Source of the DNA: an uncultured Ignavibacteriota bacterium
Lineage (GTDB): Bacteria; Bacteroidota; Ignavibacteria; Palsa-1295
Assembly (NCBI GenBank): GCA_903900335.1
Contig: CAIUMP010000060.1
Location: forward strand, 62,001-126,000
DNA length: 64,000 nucleotides
Direction: 5' to 3'
Shown here: positions 53,857-63,302 of the stretch, piece after piece
How positions within the stretch are numbered: position 1 is the stretch's first letter
Layout of the letters: the number at the start of each line of letters is the position of its first letter
Position numbers and translations under genes: made by a program
The notes under the pieces: model-generated
The model's input: only the letters and a program-made list of their open reading frames with translations
Database searches by the model: none
Told to the model about the DNA's origin: nothing

Positions 53857-54159
53857 TTAGACCTTGATCTCGACTTCGACACCCGCCGGCAATTCAAGCT
53901 TCATCAGCGAATCGACCGTTCGGCTATTCGAATTCAAGATGTCAATAAGCCGCTTGTGCGCACGAATTTCGAACTGCTCGCGGCTTTTCTTATCGACGTG
54001 GGGAGAGCGATTCACAGTGTAGATCGACTTCTTCGTCGGCAGCGGTATCGGCCCGGAAACCACGCAGCCTGTTGGCTTGACGGTTCGGATGATCTTCTCC
54101 GCACTCTTATCGATCAGGTTATGATCGTACGACTTCAGCTTAATTCGAATCTTCTGCAT
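53857..54159 (-). CDS. rpsJ: 30S ribosomal protein S10
   Basis: 100 aa; [64 protein letters not shown] is the standard sequence with the NusG/NusB-interacting loop. It also takes part in transcription antitermination. It starts 45 nt past the tuf terminator hairpin. Confidence 0.98.
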   Translation of the reverse strand: MQKIRIKLKSYDHNLIDKSAEKIIRTVKPTGCVVSGPIPLPTKKSIYTVNRSPHVDKKSREQFEIRAHKRLIDILNSNSRTVDSLMKLELPAGVEVEIKV

Positions 54160-54197
54160 AAATCTCTTTTATATCCCAGCTCCCTACACCGAGGGAT

Positions 54198-54239
54198 AGA
54201 AAGAAAGAAGCGCATGCCTAAGCAGACATGCGCTTCTTT
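54198..54239 (-). terminator. Terminator or attenuator after tuf
   Basis: AAAGAAGCGCATG (54204-54216) and CATGCGCTTCTTT (54227-54239) form a perfect 13-bp stem, followed on the minus strand by CTTTCTATC. It starts 5 nt past the tuf stop and only 45 nt before rpsJ, so read-through may be needed for the S10 operon. Confidence 0.75.
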
Positions 54240-54243
54240 GAAA

Positions 54244-55452
54244 TTACTTCGTGATCTTATCGACGACTCCTGCACCGACCGTACGGCCGCCTTCGCGGAT
54301 AGCGAAGCGAAGTCCCTCTTCCATAGCGATCGACGTGATGAGCTCGATCTTCATCTCGACGTTATCACCAGGCATGACCATCTCGACACCATCCGGCAAT
54401 GTCGCGACACCCGTTACGTCCGTCGTACGGAAGTAGAACTGTGGGCGATAGCCATTGAAGAACGGCGTGTGACGTCCACCCTCTTCCTTCGAAAGCACAT
54501 AGACCTTCGCAGAGAAGTTGGTGTGAGGAGTGATCGAACCCGGCTTTGCGACGACCTGACCGCGCTCGAGATCGTTCTTGTCAACACCACGGAGAAGAAT
54601 ACCGACGTTGTCGCCAGCCGTACCTTCGTCGAGCTCCTTACGGAACATCTCGATACCGGTGACGACAGACTTCTTGTGCTGGCCAAGACCAACGATCTCG
54701 ACTTCCTCGCCGATGCGAACTTTACCGCGCTCGATACGACCCGTACCGACCGTTCCACGACCTGTGATCGAGAACACGTCTTCGATCGACATCAAGAATG
54801 GGCGATCAATGTCACGGGTTGGCGTCGGGATATAGCTGTCAACGGCATCCATGAGATCGTAGATGCACTTGAGGCGCGGATCGTCAACGCTGGCCGACGG
54901 ATCGGAACCGGCATTGAGAGCATTCAGAGCAGAGCCTGGGATGATCGGAATCTCATCGCCTGGGAATTCATACTTGCTGAGCAACTCACGGATCTCAAGC
55001 TCGACGAGCTCGAGCAGCTCCGGATCAGCCGCATCAACCTTATTCATAAACACTACGAGGCGAGGCACACCGACCTGACGAGCAAGCAGGATGTGCTCAC
55101 GGGTCTGTGGCATCGGGCCGTCCGTTGCAGCAACGACGAGGATAGCGCCGTCCATCTGAGCGGCACCGGTGATCATGTTCTTGACATAGTCAGCGTGGCC
55201 TGGGCAGTCAACGTGCGCGTAGTGACGGTTGCCCGTCTCGTACTCGACGTGTGCTGTTGCGATTGTGATTCCTCTGGCGCGCTCTTCGGGAGCGTTATCG
55301 ATTGAATCGAATGTACGGACCTGCGTGCCCGGCATCTTCTTCGCCAGCGCCATGGTGATGGCTGCCGTGAGGGTAGTCTTGCCGTGATCGACGTGGCCAA
55401 TCGTACCCACGTTTACGTGCGGCTTGGAACGATCAAATTTAGCTTTTGCCAT
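54244..55452 (-). CDS. tuf: Elongation factor Tu
   Basis: 402 aa. GTPase that delivers aminoacyl-tRNA. G1 [11 protein letters not shown], the switch region with ARGITI, G3 DCPGHADY, G4 NKVD, G5 GSALNA; domains 2 and 3 are complete, ending [13 protein letters not shown]. An eight-residue insertion relative to E. coli lies around [15 protein letters not shown]. Normally directly after fusA; here separated from it by about 3.5 kb of polysaccharide genes. Confidence 0.98.
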   Translation of the reverse strand: MAKAKFDRSKPHVNVGTIGHVDHGKTTLTAAITMALAKKMPGTQVRTFDSIDNAPEERARGITIATAHVEYETGNRHYAHVDCPGHADYVKNMITGAAQMDGAILVVAATDGPMPQTREHILLARQVGVPRLVVFMNKVDAADPELLELVELEIRELLSKYEFPGDEIPIIPGSALNALNAGSDPSASVDDPRLKCIYDLMDAVDSYIPTPTRDIDRPFLMSIEDVFSITGRGTVGTGRIERGKVRIGEEVEIVGLGQHKKSVVTGIEMFRKELDEGTAGDNVGILLRGVDKNDLERGQVVAKPGSITPHTNFSAKVYVLSKEEGGRHTPFFNGYRPQFYFRTTDVTGVATLPDGVEMVMPGDNVEMKIELITSIAMEEGLRFAIREGGRTVGAGVVDKITK

Positions 55453-55733
55453 GGTAGTGTATTGTTAAGCTCGCGGCGATTCAACGCTAGCCGCAGTGAA
55501 AACCAATAATAAACTCTCAAAACTCAGCTGCGATGACAGCAAGCCGAGGGCCACGCTTGGAAGAGTGCAGTACGCACGCGACCATAGGCCGGAAATAAAA
55601 ATTAGTATGTTACAATTGACTGGCTCCTTCGCAGGAGCATCTTCGATCAAGCTAGACTCTGCTGAGTATAGTTAGATCTGCTTCGCATGCAGAACGCTCG
55701 GAATGCCGCTAAACAATTAGATACGTAACCTAA
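55453..55733. promoter_or_regulatory. tuf upstream region
   Basis: About 280 nt upstream of tuf, needed for its promoter since fusA is not adjacent. A GCTCCT/AGGAGC hairpin (55623-55638) and, on the minus strand just downstream of it, TTGTAACATACTAATTTTTATTT are the only visible signals; the latter is AT-rich enough for a promoter but has no clear consensus spacing. Confidence 0.35.
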
Positions 55734-56102
55734 TCATCTCGCTTGCAGAACACGTCTTCCTGCTTGGTTCGGCAGGATTAACCTTGCCGGCGGGAATCGT
55801 TTGCTCTTAGCGCCCTTCTTTGAAATGCAGAGGCGAATGCTATCAATGAACCGCTCACGAATGGTCTCGGCTTTCGCCATCGGAGTACCGTTTGGGCCTC
55901 CCCCATTTTGCAAGCGCGGACATAACGGGGCTTGCCTGTGAAGAGTTTCTGAAAACTCGCGAAGAATCGTACGAATCCCACATATTCCGTTGATTACTGT
56001 CGCTTTTCGCTCCCCGAACACCTCTTTACAGCAAATCGCAGGGTACAATTCAGCATATCGGGCACTCCAAAGCCCCTTCACGAAGGCCTGATTTGCACCC
56101 AC
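55734..56102 (-). CDS. Hypothetical ORF, doubtful
   Basis: A 122-codon frame starting with GTG 16 nt after the stop of the O-antigen-ligase-like gene. The product is basic, Cys-containing and has no recognisable motif, signal or membrane segment. The remainder is Arg/Pro-rich without a clear fold. It could be a decayed gene left by the insertion between fusA and tuf, or no gene. Confidence 0.22.
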   Translation of the reverse strand: MGANQAFVKGLWSARYAELYPAICCKEVFGERKATVINGICGIRTILREFSETLHRQAPLCPRLQNGGGPNGTPMAKAETIRERFIDSIRLCISKKGAKSKRFPPARLILPNQAGRRVLQAR

Positions 56103-56118
56103 TGGGGTCTTCTGCCGT

Positions 56119-57516
56119 TCAGGTCGCGAGCATTGCGGCTAGCTTCGCAGCCACATTTCCGGTATTGTACTCTTTCAAGACCAGCTGACGCGATCGGAGC
56201 GTTTTTACCATATCCACTGACCGATAGCTATCACAACCGGAGACTTTCTTCGCAGTCAACTTGATCGCAGTGAACATGACAGCCAACAGCGCGGTGATGT
56301 TCCCACCGTAGAGAAGCCCAAAAAAACATGCAAACTGATACAGAATAAGCAAGTGGATCCCAAACTGCCCAAAGAAGAAGTCTTCCTTGCTCTTCCCAAG
56401 CGCATTGTTGATCAGGGCAGATTTCCAGAGCCGAAAGAAGAGCCAGAAGAAGGCAACTGTACCCAGGATACCGCCGCGAAGCGGCCAATACAGGTATGCG
56501 TTGTGCGTGCCTAGAGTCGTGTACACAGAAGAGGCCGGCATTCGGTAGTACACCTTCCACTCCGTACCAACGGGTGTGCCCCAGATCGGATTGTCGATGA
56601 TGTTTCGAAATACGTTCGGATACTCCATCAGGCGGATATACGCAGAACCCTCGTGCTGCGGGTCAACGACACCACTCAATCTGGCCAAGACACCGAGCGG
56701 ATTGGTTACTGCTCCGAAGAAGACCAGGATCAGCAGAAATCCGAAGATCAACCCCACCTGTCGCCGCCACAACACCCGTGGCAAGGTGACGAACATCGCC
56801 AACGCGGAGACGAGTGCGCCAAGCATGAAGGTTCGTCTGTAGCTCATGATAAAGGTAAAACCCAGGAAGGGTATCCCAAGGAGTACCAGTTTTCGAACCT
56901 TCAAAAGTGCGGTGCCCCGATAATGAAGGAACAGCATCGTGGATATAGCACCGATCCCCAAAAGAAATCCATCCCGCCAATCCTGCACAACCCCCCAATT
57001 CTTATGATCATCGGACGAGAAGAAGTAGATATACATTCCTTCGACTGCTTTCGGAAGCACAGCCAGGATCAATATCTTCCATAGCACCTCCCCTTCCTCG
57101 GGATCTCGGAATGCATTCAGAATGACGAAGTACTCGAACGGCCATGAGAAAGCATCCTGGATCTCATAAATGATCGTAACCCTCTGGTTGATCAAACTGC
57201 CCCTACACCAGGAGATGAAGAAGGCGAGCAGCATCAGAAGCAGTGGGGCTCCGAAATCGGATCGCTTAAGGGTGAAATCACGTGTGAGCGTTCGCTCGAG
57301 AACGACAACAAATGCTAATAACAGTGTGAAGAACGGGACCGGTGACAACCCTGGAATACCAATGGGTAGGTTCTCCAGGATCTGAAATGCACTTCCGCCA
57401 ACCATACCATCCTGCCATAGCAGCAGCCAGCAAAGCACATACTTTAGTGTACGAAGCGACAAGTAGTCCCTCGAAGGGTTGCTCTTCTGAAAGTCCTGAC
57501 TACCGGTATTGAACAT
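56119..57516 (-). CDS. O-antigen ligase/polymerase-like membrane protein
   Basis: 465 aa from the ATG at 57516, chosen because the ORF-track start lies inside the upstream Wzz gene. About 10-12 hydrophobic segments; the long periplasmic loop typical of O-antigen ligases/polymerases (Wzy/WaaL group) contains HEGSAYIRLMEYPNVFRNIIDNPIWGTPVGTEW and TLGTHNAYLYWPLRGGILGT, with the H-N-x-Y motif of the family. It would join or polymerise glycan units at the outer face of the inner membrane. Paired with Wzz upstream; whether ligase or polymerase is open. Confidence 0.75.
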   Translation of the reverse strand: MFNTGSQDFQKSNPSRDYLSLRTLKYVLCWLLLWQDGMVGGSAFQILENLPIGIPGLSPVPFFTLLLAFVVVLERTLTRDFTLKRSDFGAPLLLMLLAFFISWCRGSLINQRVTIIYEIQDAFSWPFEYFVILNAFRDPEEGEVLWKILILAVLPKAVEGMYIYFFSSDDHKNWGVVQDWRDGFLLGIGAISTMLFLHYRGTALLKVRKLVLLGIPFLGFTFIMSYRRTFMLGALVSALAMFVTLPRVLWRRQVGLIFGFLLILVFFGAVTNPLGVLARLSGVVDPQHEGSAYIRLMEYPNVFRNIIDNPIWGTPVGTEWKVYYRMPASSVYTTLGTHNAYLYWPLRGGILGTVAFFWLFFRLWKSALINNALGKSKEDFFFGQFGIHLLILYQFACFFGLLYGGNITALLAVMFTAIKLTAKKVSGCDSYRSVDMVKTLRSRQLVLKEYNTGNVAAKLAAMLAT

Positions 57517-57541
57517 TGCAGTGCATCTGACTTTGGTATTT

Positions 57542-58822
57542 CTACGAACGACTGCCAGCATCGCTGCTCTGCCTAAGACTTCCACTGGGAGAGGATGTGA
57601 TAAGACCCGCACGTGAAGCGCGGCGAGATCTCAATTCCGCCTTCCACGACTCGCCCAAGGAACGGAGTCCCAAGAATAGAATGCTCAGTGCCGCACCAAC
57701 GATAAGCCCCAACTGCAACATCGGAAAGCGCTTGGGACTGAACCGCAATTCTGGCGGACGTGCTGGATCGAGTACTGTGATCAACGACTTCTCCTTCTCC
57801 TCATTCAGTCGTTCCTGTTCCGTGACCACCCGAAGATAGGTGATGATCGGCTCCAGTGAGGCCTTTCGCCGGAGGATCTCTGCATAGCGCCTGCCCACCT
57901 CTGGCAATGCACTCAAACTCGGACCGACGTCTTCCCGGGTGGAAAATTCCCGCGCCGTCCGATCTGCCTCTTCGTACTCGGCAAGCGCCTGACGGTAACG
58001 GGAGCTCTGAGTGGAATACTCTCGCTCTGCCAAGGCAAGCTTGATCCTATCCTCCTCGCGGTTCGCTTCCAACTTACCCAGTTGCGTTACCGCCTCCATT
58101 GTCTGCGCCTTGATGGAGACTACGCCGTGTGCCTTTTCGAACTCCTCTTGCACCCTGTCCAAGGAATCCAACTCAGCACTGCGTGCGAGATAGTCTGCTT
58201 CAGCGTGTATTCTCGCAACGTGCGAGCTCAGGCGAAACTCGGATTTGAACATACTGTCCATCGTTGCCAATGCAAGATTGGTCATGCGAGCCGATAGCTG
58301 CCGGGCTGCTTCCTTTTCTGCGGCGGTCGCATTCCAGCCGGTCCAGATCGTGCCATCGACCGTGAGCTTGCTGATCGAAGGGCGTATGTGGATAGCATCG
58401 TGGATGGCGTTTATGAATTCATCATGCGTCTCGAATCGCTTGATGAAATAACTGCGAATGACTGGGTCGATCGCCAATCGCTCGGCCATTGATCGAGACT
58501 CCAGGAGATTTTGCAGCAGATCGACCGAAGGATTCTCCACCTGCTTCAGGATCGAAAGCGCGGAGCCTTCGACGAGGTTTGAAAGCATTCCGGCGGTGGA
58601 AGCGCGGTCGGGCGGAAGTATGAGCGCGGTCGCCTGATAACTTTGCGGGACGAAGTATGTCCCAGCAAGAAATAGCCCACCAGTAACGAAAATCAAGGAA
58701 AGCACCAGCCACTTGTGCTTGGAAAGCAGCAGCAGGTAATCCATCACATGAGGGTCGGGCCGAAGGTCCGGGACTGTGGGGATCTTTGAGGAATCTAGTG
58801 CTTCGTGTGCTTGGTCAGTCAT
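57542..58822 (-). CDS. Wzz/GNVR-type chain-length determinant
   Basis: 426 aa. TM1 at about 34-55 (WLVLSLIFVTGGLFLAGTYFVPQSYQATALILPP, the Wzz N-terminal signature), a large periplasmic coiled-coil region (about 180-330, rich in Glu/Arg/Ala heptads), a Pro-rich PARPPELRFSPKRFPML motif before TM2 (about 372-392), and a short basic cytoplasmic tail. No tyrosine-kinase domain. It regulates polysaccharide chain length with a Wzy-type polymerase; the gene downstream fits. It lies between fusA and tuf. Confidence 0.82.
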   Translation of the reverse strand: MTDQAHEALDSSKIPTVPDLRPDPHVMDYLLLLSKHKWLVLSLIFVTGGLFLAGTYFVPQSYQATALILPPDRASTAGMLSNLVEGSALSILKQVENPSVDLLQNLLESRSMAERLAIDPVIRSYFIKRFETHDEFINAIHDAIHIRPSISKLTVDGTIWTGWNATAAEKEAARQLSARMTNLALATMDSMFKSEFRLSSHVARIHAEADYLARSAELDSLDRVQEEFEKAHGVVSIKAQTMEAVTQLGKLEANREEDRIKLALAEREYSTQSSRYRQALAEYEEADRTAREFSTREDVGPSLSALPEVGRRYAEILRRKASLEPIITYLRVVTEQERLNEEKEKSLITVLDPARPPELRFSPKRFPMLQLGLIVGAALSILFLGLRSLGESWKAELRSRRASRAGLITSSPSGSLRQSSDAGSRS

Positions 58823-58875
58823 CCCCTGGATTGGGTATAGAGAATCGGTCTATCGAATTTCGAACTCCGACCACT

Positions 58876-58927
58876 AAAACAAAAGCTCCGGCATGAGGAT
58901 GTGCAATCACCCACAAGGCCGGAACTT
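58876..58927 (-). terminator. Terminator after fusA
   Basis: On the minus strand AAGTTCCGGC pairs with GCCGGAGCTT (58927-58918 with 58892-58883; one G-T pair), followed by TTGTTTTAG. A second GC-rich hairpin, AAGGGGG/CCCCCTT near 58970, lies just past the fusA stop. They separate fusA from the Wzz gene. Confidence 0.65.
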
Positions 58928-58998
58928 TGAACTTCAACGAATTTGACCAAAGTCCGTTTCCGGACAAGGGGGCAAAAATTTGTCCCCCTTTCGTAGCA

Positions 58999-61098
58999 TT
59001 ACGCTGACACGCCGGCCTTACCCTTCGCCATCTCGACGATCGACTCCTGCACGGAGCGCGGAGCTTCCTCGTAACGGGCGAATTGCATCGAGTAGATAGC
59101 ACGGCCCTGCGACATCGAGCGGAGCACGGTCGCGTATCCGAACATTTCGGACAGCGGCACACTCGCCTTGATGACCTGTGCATCGGAGCGGGCGGTCATG
59201 CCTTCGATCTTACCGCGACGCGACGAGAGATCGCCCATCACATCACCCATGTAATCTTCCGGCGTCACAACCTCGACCTCCATGATCGGCTCAAGGATCA
59301 CTGGATTTGCCTTGCGTGCTGCATCCTTGAAGGCCATCGAACCGGCGATCTTAAAGGCCATTTCGTTCGAGTCAACATCGTGGAAGGAGCCGTCGAACAG
59401 ACGAACCTTGATGTCCTCGACTGGATACCCAGCGAGAATACCATTCTTCATTGCTTCGACAATACCCGCAGATACCGGCTGAATATACTCCTTCGGAATA
59501 ACACCACCAACGATGGCATTCTCGAACTCGTAGCCCTTGCCTGGCTCGTTCGGCTCGACATCGATCCAAACGTGACCGAACTGTCCGCGACCACCCGACT
59601 GGCGGATGAAGCGGCCTTCCTGGGTGACCTTCTTGCGGATCGTCTCCTTGTATGCAACCTGCGGCTTACCGACGTTCGCCTCGACGCGGAACTCGCGTTT
59701 CATGCGATCGACGAGAATCTCAAGATGCAACTCGCCCATTCCAGAAAGGATAACCTGGCCGGTCTCCTCATCGGTACGAACGCGGAATGTCGGATCCTCA
59801 TCGGCAAGCTTTTGCAATGCCTCGGACATCTTCTCCGAATCGGCCTTCGTCTTCGGCTCAACAGCGAGCGAGATAACCGGCTCTGGGAAGATCATCCGCT
59901 CTAAGACGATCGGATCGTCCTCATCGCAGAGTGTATCGCCTGTGCGGGTCTGCTTGAGACCAACGGCGGCGCAGATGTCGCCGGTAAATGCCTCTTCAAT
60001 ATCTTCACGGTGGTTCGCGTGCATACGAAGGATACGACCAATGCGCTCCTTACGACCACTCACTGAGTTCAGCACATACGAACCGGCCTTCAACGTGCCG
60101 GAATAAACACGGAAGAATGTCAGCTTACCGACATACGGATCGGTCATGATCTTGAACGCGATCGAAGCGAACTTCTCCGTATCGAGCGGCTCGCGCTTGA
60201 TGTGATCGGTCAAGTTCAGGTGATGACCTTCGATAGCACCGACGTCCACCGGGCTTGGAAGATAATCAACGACGGCATCGAGCAGGTTCTGCACGCCCTT
60301 GTTCTTAAAGGCCGAACCGCAAAGAACTGGAATGATCTTCGACTCGGTAACGGCAACGCGTAACACGCGCATCACTTCCTCGGTCGTGATCTCTTCGCCC
60401 TCAAGATACTTGATAAGAAGCGAATCATCAACTTCGGCAACGGACTCGAACAGCTTGGTGCGCCATTCTTTGGCATACTCCTTCAAGTTATCCGGAATCT
60501 CAACGATATTGAACGTCGAGCCGAGCGAACCATCATTGGCGTACATGATCGCCTTGTTCGTGACAAGGTCAATAACGCCAGCGAACAACTCGCCTTCACC
60601 AACAGGAAGATTGATCGGAATCGGGTTCGCATAGAGGCGCTCGCGAATCATCTTCACCACGTTGAAGAAGTCCGCTCCGGTGCGGTCCATCTTGTTGACG
60701 AACGCGATACGCGGAACCTCATACTTATTGGCCTGACGCCACACCGTCTCGGACTGCGGCTCTACACCACCGACGGCGCAGAACAGAGCAACGGCACCAT
60801 CGAGCACACGCAGCGAACGCTCCACCTCAACGGTGAAGTCTACGTGACCAGGGGTGTCGATGATATTGATCTGGTTATCGCGCCATACACACGCGGTAGC
60901 AGCGGAGGTAATGGTGATACCACGCTCTTTCTCCTGCTCCATCCAGTCCATGGTCGCGCCGCCGTCATGGACTTCGCCCATGCGGTGAACGACGCCGGTG
61001 TAAAAGAGGATACGCTCGGTCGTCGTCGTTTTTCCGGCGTCAATATGCGCCATGATACCGATATTGCGCGTCCTCGCCAATGGATACTTGCGTGGCAT
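58999..61098 (-). CDS. fusA: Elongation factor G
   Basis: 699 aa. Translocation GTPase: G1 [15 protein letters not shown]2 region [12 protein letters not shown]3 [10 protein letters not shown]4 NKMDRTG, then domains II-V with the domain IV segment [14 protein letters not shown] and the end [29 protein letters not shown]. rpsL and rpsG, its usual upstream partners, are not present within the window. Terminator hairpins follow. Confidence 0.98.
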   Translation of the reverse strand: MPRKYPLARTRNIGIMAHIDAGKTTTTERILFYTGVVHRMGEVHDGGATMDWMEQEKERGITITSAATACVWRDNQINIIDTPGHVDFTVEVERSLRVLDGAVALFCAVGGVEPQSETVWRQANKYEVPRIAFVNKMDRTGADFFNVVKMIRERLYANPIPINLPVGEGELFAGVIDLVTNKAIMYANDGSLGSTFNIVEIPDNLKEYAKEWRTKLFESVAEVDDSLLIKYLEGEEITTEEVMRVLRVAVTESKIIPVLCGSAFKNKGVQNLLDAVVDYLPSPVDVGAIEGHHLNLTDHIKREPLDTEKFASIAFKIMTDPYVGKLTFFRVYSGTLKAGSYVLNSVSGRKERIGRILRMHANHREDIEEAFTGDICAAVGLKQTRTGDTLCDEDDPIVLERMIFPEPVISLAVEPKTKADSEKMSEALQKLADEDPTFRVRTDEETGQVILSGMGELHLEILVDRMKREFRVEANVGKPQVAYKETIRKKVTQEGRFIRQSGGRGQFGHVWIDVEPNEPGKGYEFENAIVGGVIPKEYIQPVSAGIVEAMKNGILAGYPVEDIKVRLFDGSFHDVDSNEMAFKIAGSMAFKDAARKANPVILEPIMEVEVVTPEDYMGDVMGDLSSRRGKIEGMTARSDAQVIKASVPLSEMFGYATVLRSMSQGRAIYSMQFARYEEAPRSVQESIVEMAKGKAGVSA

Positions 61099-61152
61099 AA
61101 AACTTCCCTTTGCTAAATCTATCTGTTAATAAATGACCGGATAAGTGGGGGA

Positions 61153-61221
61153 AATGATGAATTATGAGTGATGAATTATGAAAGCAGATGCCGCAGCTTC
61201 CACTTTTCATCATTCATCATT
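61153..61221. repeat. AATGATGAATTATGA inverted repeat
   Basis: AATGATGAATTATGA (61153-61167) and TCATCATTCATCATT (61207-61221) are complementary at 14 of 15 positions; the unit TGATGAATTATGA is also directly repeated at 61171-61183. Situated in the fusA upstream region, so it could lie in its leader. It belongs to the loose class of ATGAATTATGA-type intergenic repeats. Confidence 0.6.
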
Positions 61222-61460
61222 ACAACATTCATACTTTCCCCGAAGGCGCGCCCTTAACCGAAAGTGCCTCCCCTTAGTTCTGAATTCCACAATTTGCCCG
61301 CCGACGGCCAAGCAAATGACAATGCCTTAACATACCAGCACTCCGAATGAAAGCATTGCGGCCCAGGTGCTTTCCTAAGGAAATGTCCGGCTTGCAGCGC
61401 CGGCCTAAGCTCAATCCCCCTTCCCACAAATCCTTCCCATTCCACCAATCCCAGTTCAGA

Positions 61461-61649
61461 CTACTCCTGCACGATGATCCTCCCCCGCTGCACACACGGC
61501 TCCTGAATCAGCACGAGGAAATACTCACCATTCGGCAAACGCGGCAGATCGAGACTAAAGCTCTCCAGCGCGCCCGTCGTCGGGCGCCGCTCCTGAAATA
61601 CCTGACGCCCCATCACATCGTAAAGCTGAAATTTCACCTCCCGAGACAC
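61461..61649 (-). pseudogene. Orphan T9SS sorting-domain fragment
   Basis: 62 codons, MSREVKFQLYDVMGRQVFQERRPTTGALESFSLDLPRLPNGEYFLVLIQEPCVQRGRIIVQE, read as the later two thirds of a T9SS sorting domain (V-x-L-YDVMGRQV, then L-x-NGEYFLVL). No cargo region precedes it; the terminator of the upstream gene lies 40 nt before. It looks like the remnant of a degraded secreted-protein gene. Confidence 0.6.
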
Positions 61650-61684
61650 GACCGCGAAAGTGGGGCGTGTAGTGGCAGGAAAGA

Positions 61685-61718
61685 GAAAAGCCCACTCGCA
61701 AAATTCGAGTGGACTTTC
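61685..61718 (-). terminator. Terminator after the metalloprotease gene
   Basis: CCACTCG (61693-61699) and CGAGTGG (61707-61713), extended by AAAG/CTTT outside, followed on the minus strand by TTTTCTCTTT. About 26 nt past the stop of the metalloprotease frame. Confidence 0.75.
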
Positions 61719-61743
61719 TTGGTGTTAGCAATTCCTGTGATGG

Positions 61744-63279
61744 CTACCGCTGTATTAGCAGATTTAAATAGGATACCCTATTGGCAACCCTCACGCAGCA
61801 GACGTAATGACCGGGAGCAAGTGATTGCGTGCCGAGCAAGATAGACCGTGGCCCTGACTGCTCAATGCCCGTAGAGACCTCGCGAACTGCCTTGCCGAGG
61901 GCGTCGTAGATTACAACTTGCACAAAGCAGGGTGTCTTTACCACGTAGGATAGGGTCATGTCTCCACTCGACGGGTTCGGATAGACCTCTGGACTTGGTG
62001 GCTCTGGTTCTGATGGCTGTCCGGGTAATACTCCAAGCTGATCCGGGCAATAAAGTTTCTTGAACATGCATGCGTCGTCGCGTTGGATCGTCTGGGGTTG
62101 ATTGAAAACCCCAATCCCTTGTTTGGACATGAGCATGGGATGATCCAGATGGTCAGGGCAAGCAGTTTGATTGTTGATACATTCAGAACTGTCGCTTGCA
62201 AGACGCTCGGGATGATTCAGGCCAAGAAAATGTCCGATTTCGTGTGCAACCACCTGACGAAAGGTATAGTCCGAATACCCAGTGTAAACATTACCGACTG
62301 GTGTCGAGGTGCCAGTGAAAAAGCCCCGCAAGGGTGCAGTCGGATGAAGTACGTAATCATTGTTGATCACCACTTTATCTGCAGAGTTGTTATAGAGGAA
62401 GTTGTTCGTCGTGTTATAGATGATGTTCCTGTAATTAGTATCAGGGCAGCGAATTCCGTCCTGGCAATAAGTACCTGCACCGTTAGTGTAACCGAGTCCA
62501 AAGTTCAAGGGGTGACCTGGCGAGGCTACGTAAGTTCCTGGCCAGTTATTGAGGTTATTGTCAGGCTTAATCTGAATGCAGCAACCTGGATCGCCCTGAA
62601 AGCCACACAGCGCCAGCCAAGCATTCAGTCCATCCTGAGCGTCTGTGTGTGCTTGATCGTTGTTCCAGACTTGGTAGTAGGTGACATCGGTACCGTTGGC
62701 ATGATCCTGAACCTCTTGGAGGTAGAGGACATAGTCCGCATCGTATCTTTCCTGATATCCCTGATCTTGCCCTCAAAGGAATTGGATGTACTGCCGATCA
62801 CCCTCGGTTGGGTACAGGGAATGATCGTTTGTATCAGGTTCAATCAACGGATCGCCGCTCATAAAATTCGTGCTGTCGGATACCCATTGGTCATGTGCGA
62901 GTTGCCACTGGTAATGTGAATCCCAGGCGTCCGCGATGTACGGCCCTGGATTGATATCGTCCCTAAAATAAATGGATCTATCGGATTTATCTGGGGGCGT
63001 AGGTGGACCTGGCACTGCTTCCGTCGGTTGAACTTGCAGGCTCGCGTCAACAGGGATAACGTTGACGCAACCGGGCATGTGTGTTTTTGCTGGTGTCAAA
63101 CCTATTTCGAGATTGGGATGAATGGAGCACTTCACTATTATGTGAGGCGAGGTGAGACCTTCGCAGAACCAATAGGGGAATGCTTCTGAGTCACAAGGTA
63201 TCGGACAATGGATTTGTGCAATCAAATCCATCGGCGACGCAATCAAGATTAGAAATAGGAAAAATAGTATCCTTTTCAT
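61744..63279 (-). pseudogene. Secreted zinc metalloprotease with T9SS domain, split by in-frame TGA
   Basis: The ORF track gives two proteins (62773-63279 and 61744-62508), but they are in the same frame, and the sequence between continues sensibly after the TGA at 62773-62775: GQDQGYQERYDADYVLYLQEV...HANGTDVTYYQVWNNDQ. The full frame is 511 codons: a signal peptide (MKRILFFLFLILIASPMDLIAQ), a Pro-rich region, the zinc motif HEIGHFLGLNH at 346-356 (matrixin/pappalysin type HExxHxxGxxH), then a C-terminal T9SS sorting domain (VYPNPSSGDMTLSYVV, VVIYDALGKAVREV, GHYVCCVRVANRVSYLNLLIQR). One CGA/TGG-to-TGA change would explain the stop. Likely a recent pseudogene or a sequence error; the second part has no proper start. 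Confidence 0.8.
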
Positions 63280-63302
63280 TGTGTTTCCTCTTGCTTATGC
63301 GC

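Noticed and set aside
53812-55305. 497-codon ORF antisense to tuf
   Set aside because: It is the mirror of the highly biased tuf and rpsJ codons; the translation ([21 protein letters not shown]...) has no family features and covers the tuf-rpsJ terminator.
59083-59904. 273-codon ORF antisense to fusA
   Set aside because: A shadow of fusA codon bias with no recognisable motif.
62773-62775. TGA as selenocysteine codon
   Set aside because: The position is not a redox site, no stable SECIS-like hairpin was seen directly downstream, and all other genes use TGA as an ordinary stop; mutation is simpler.
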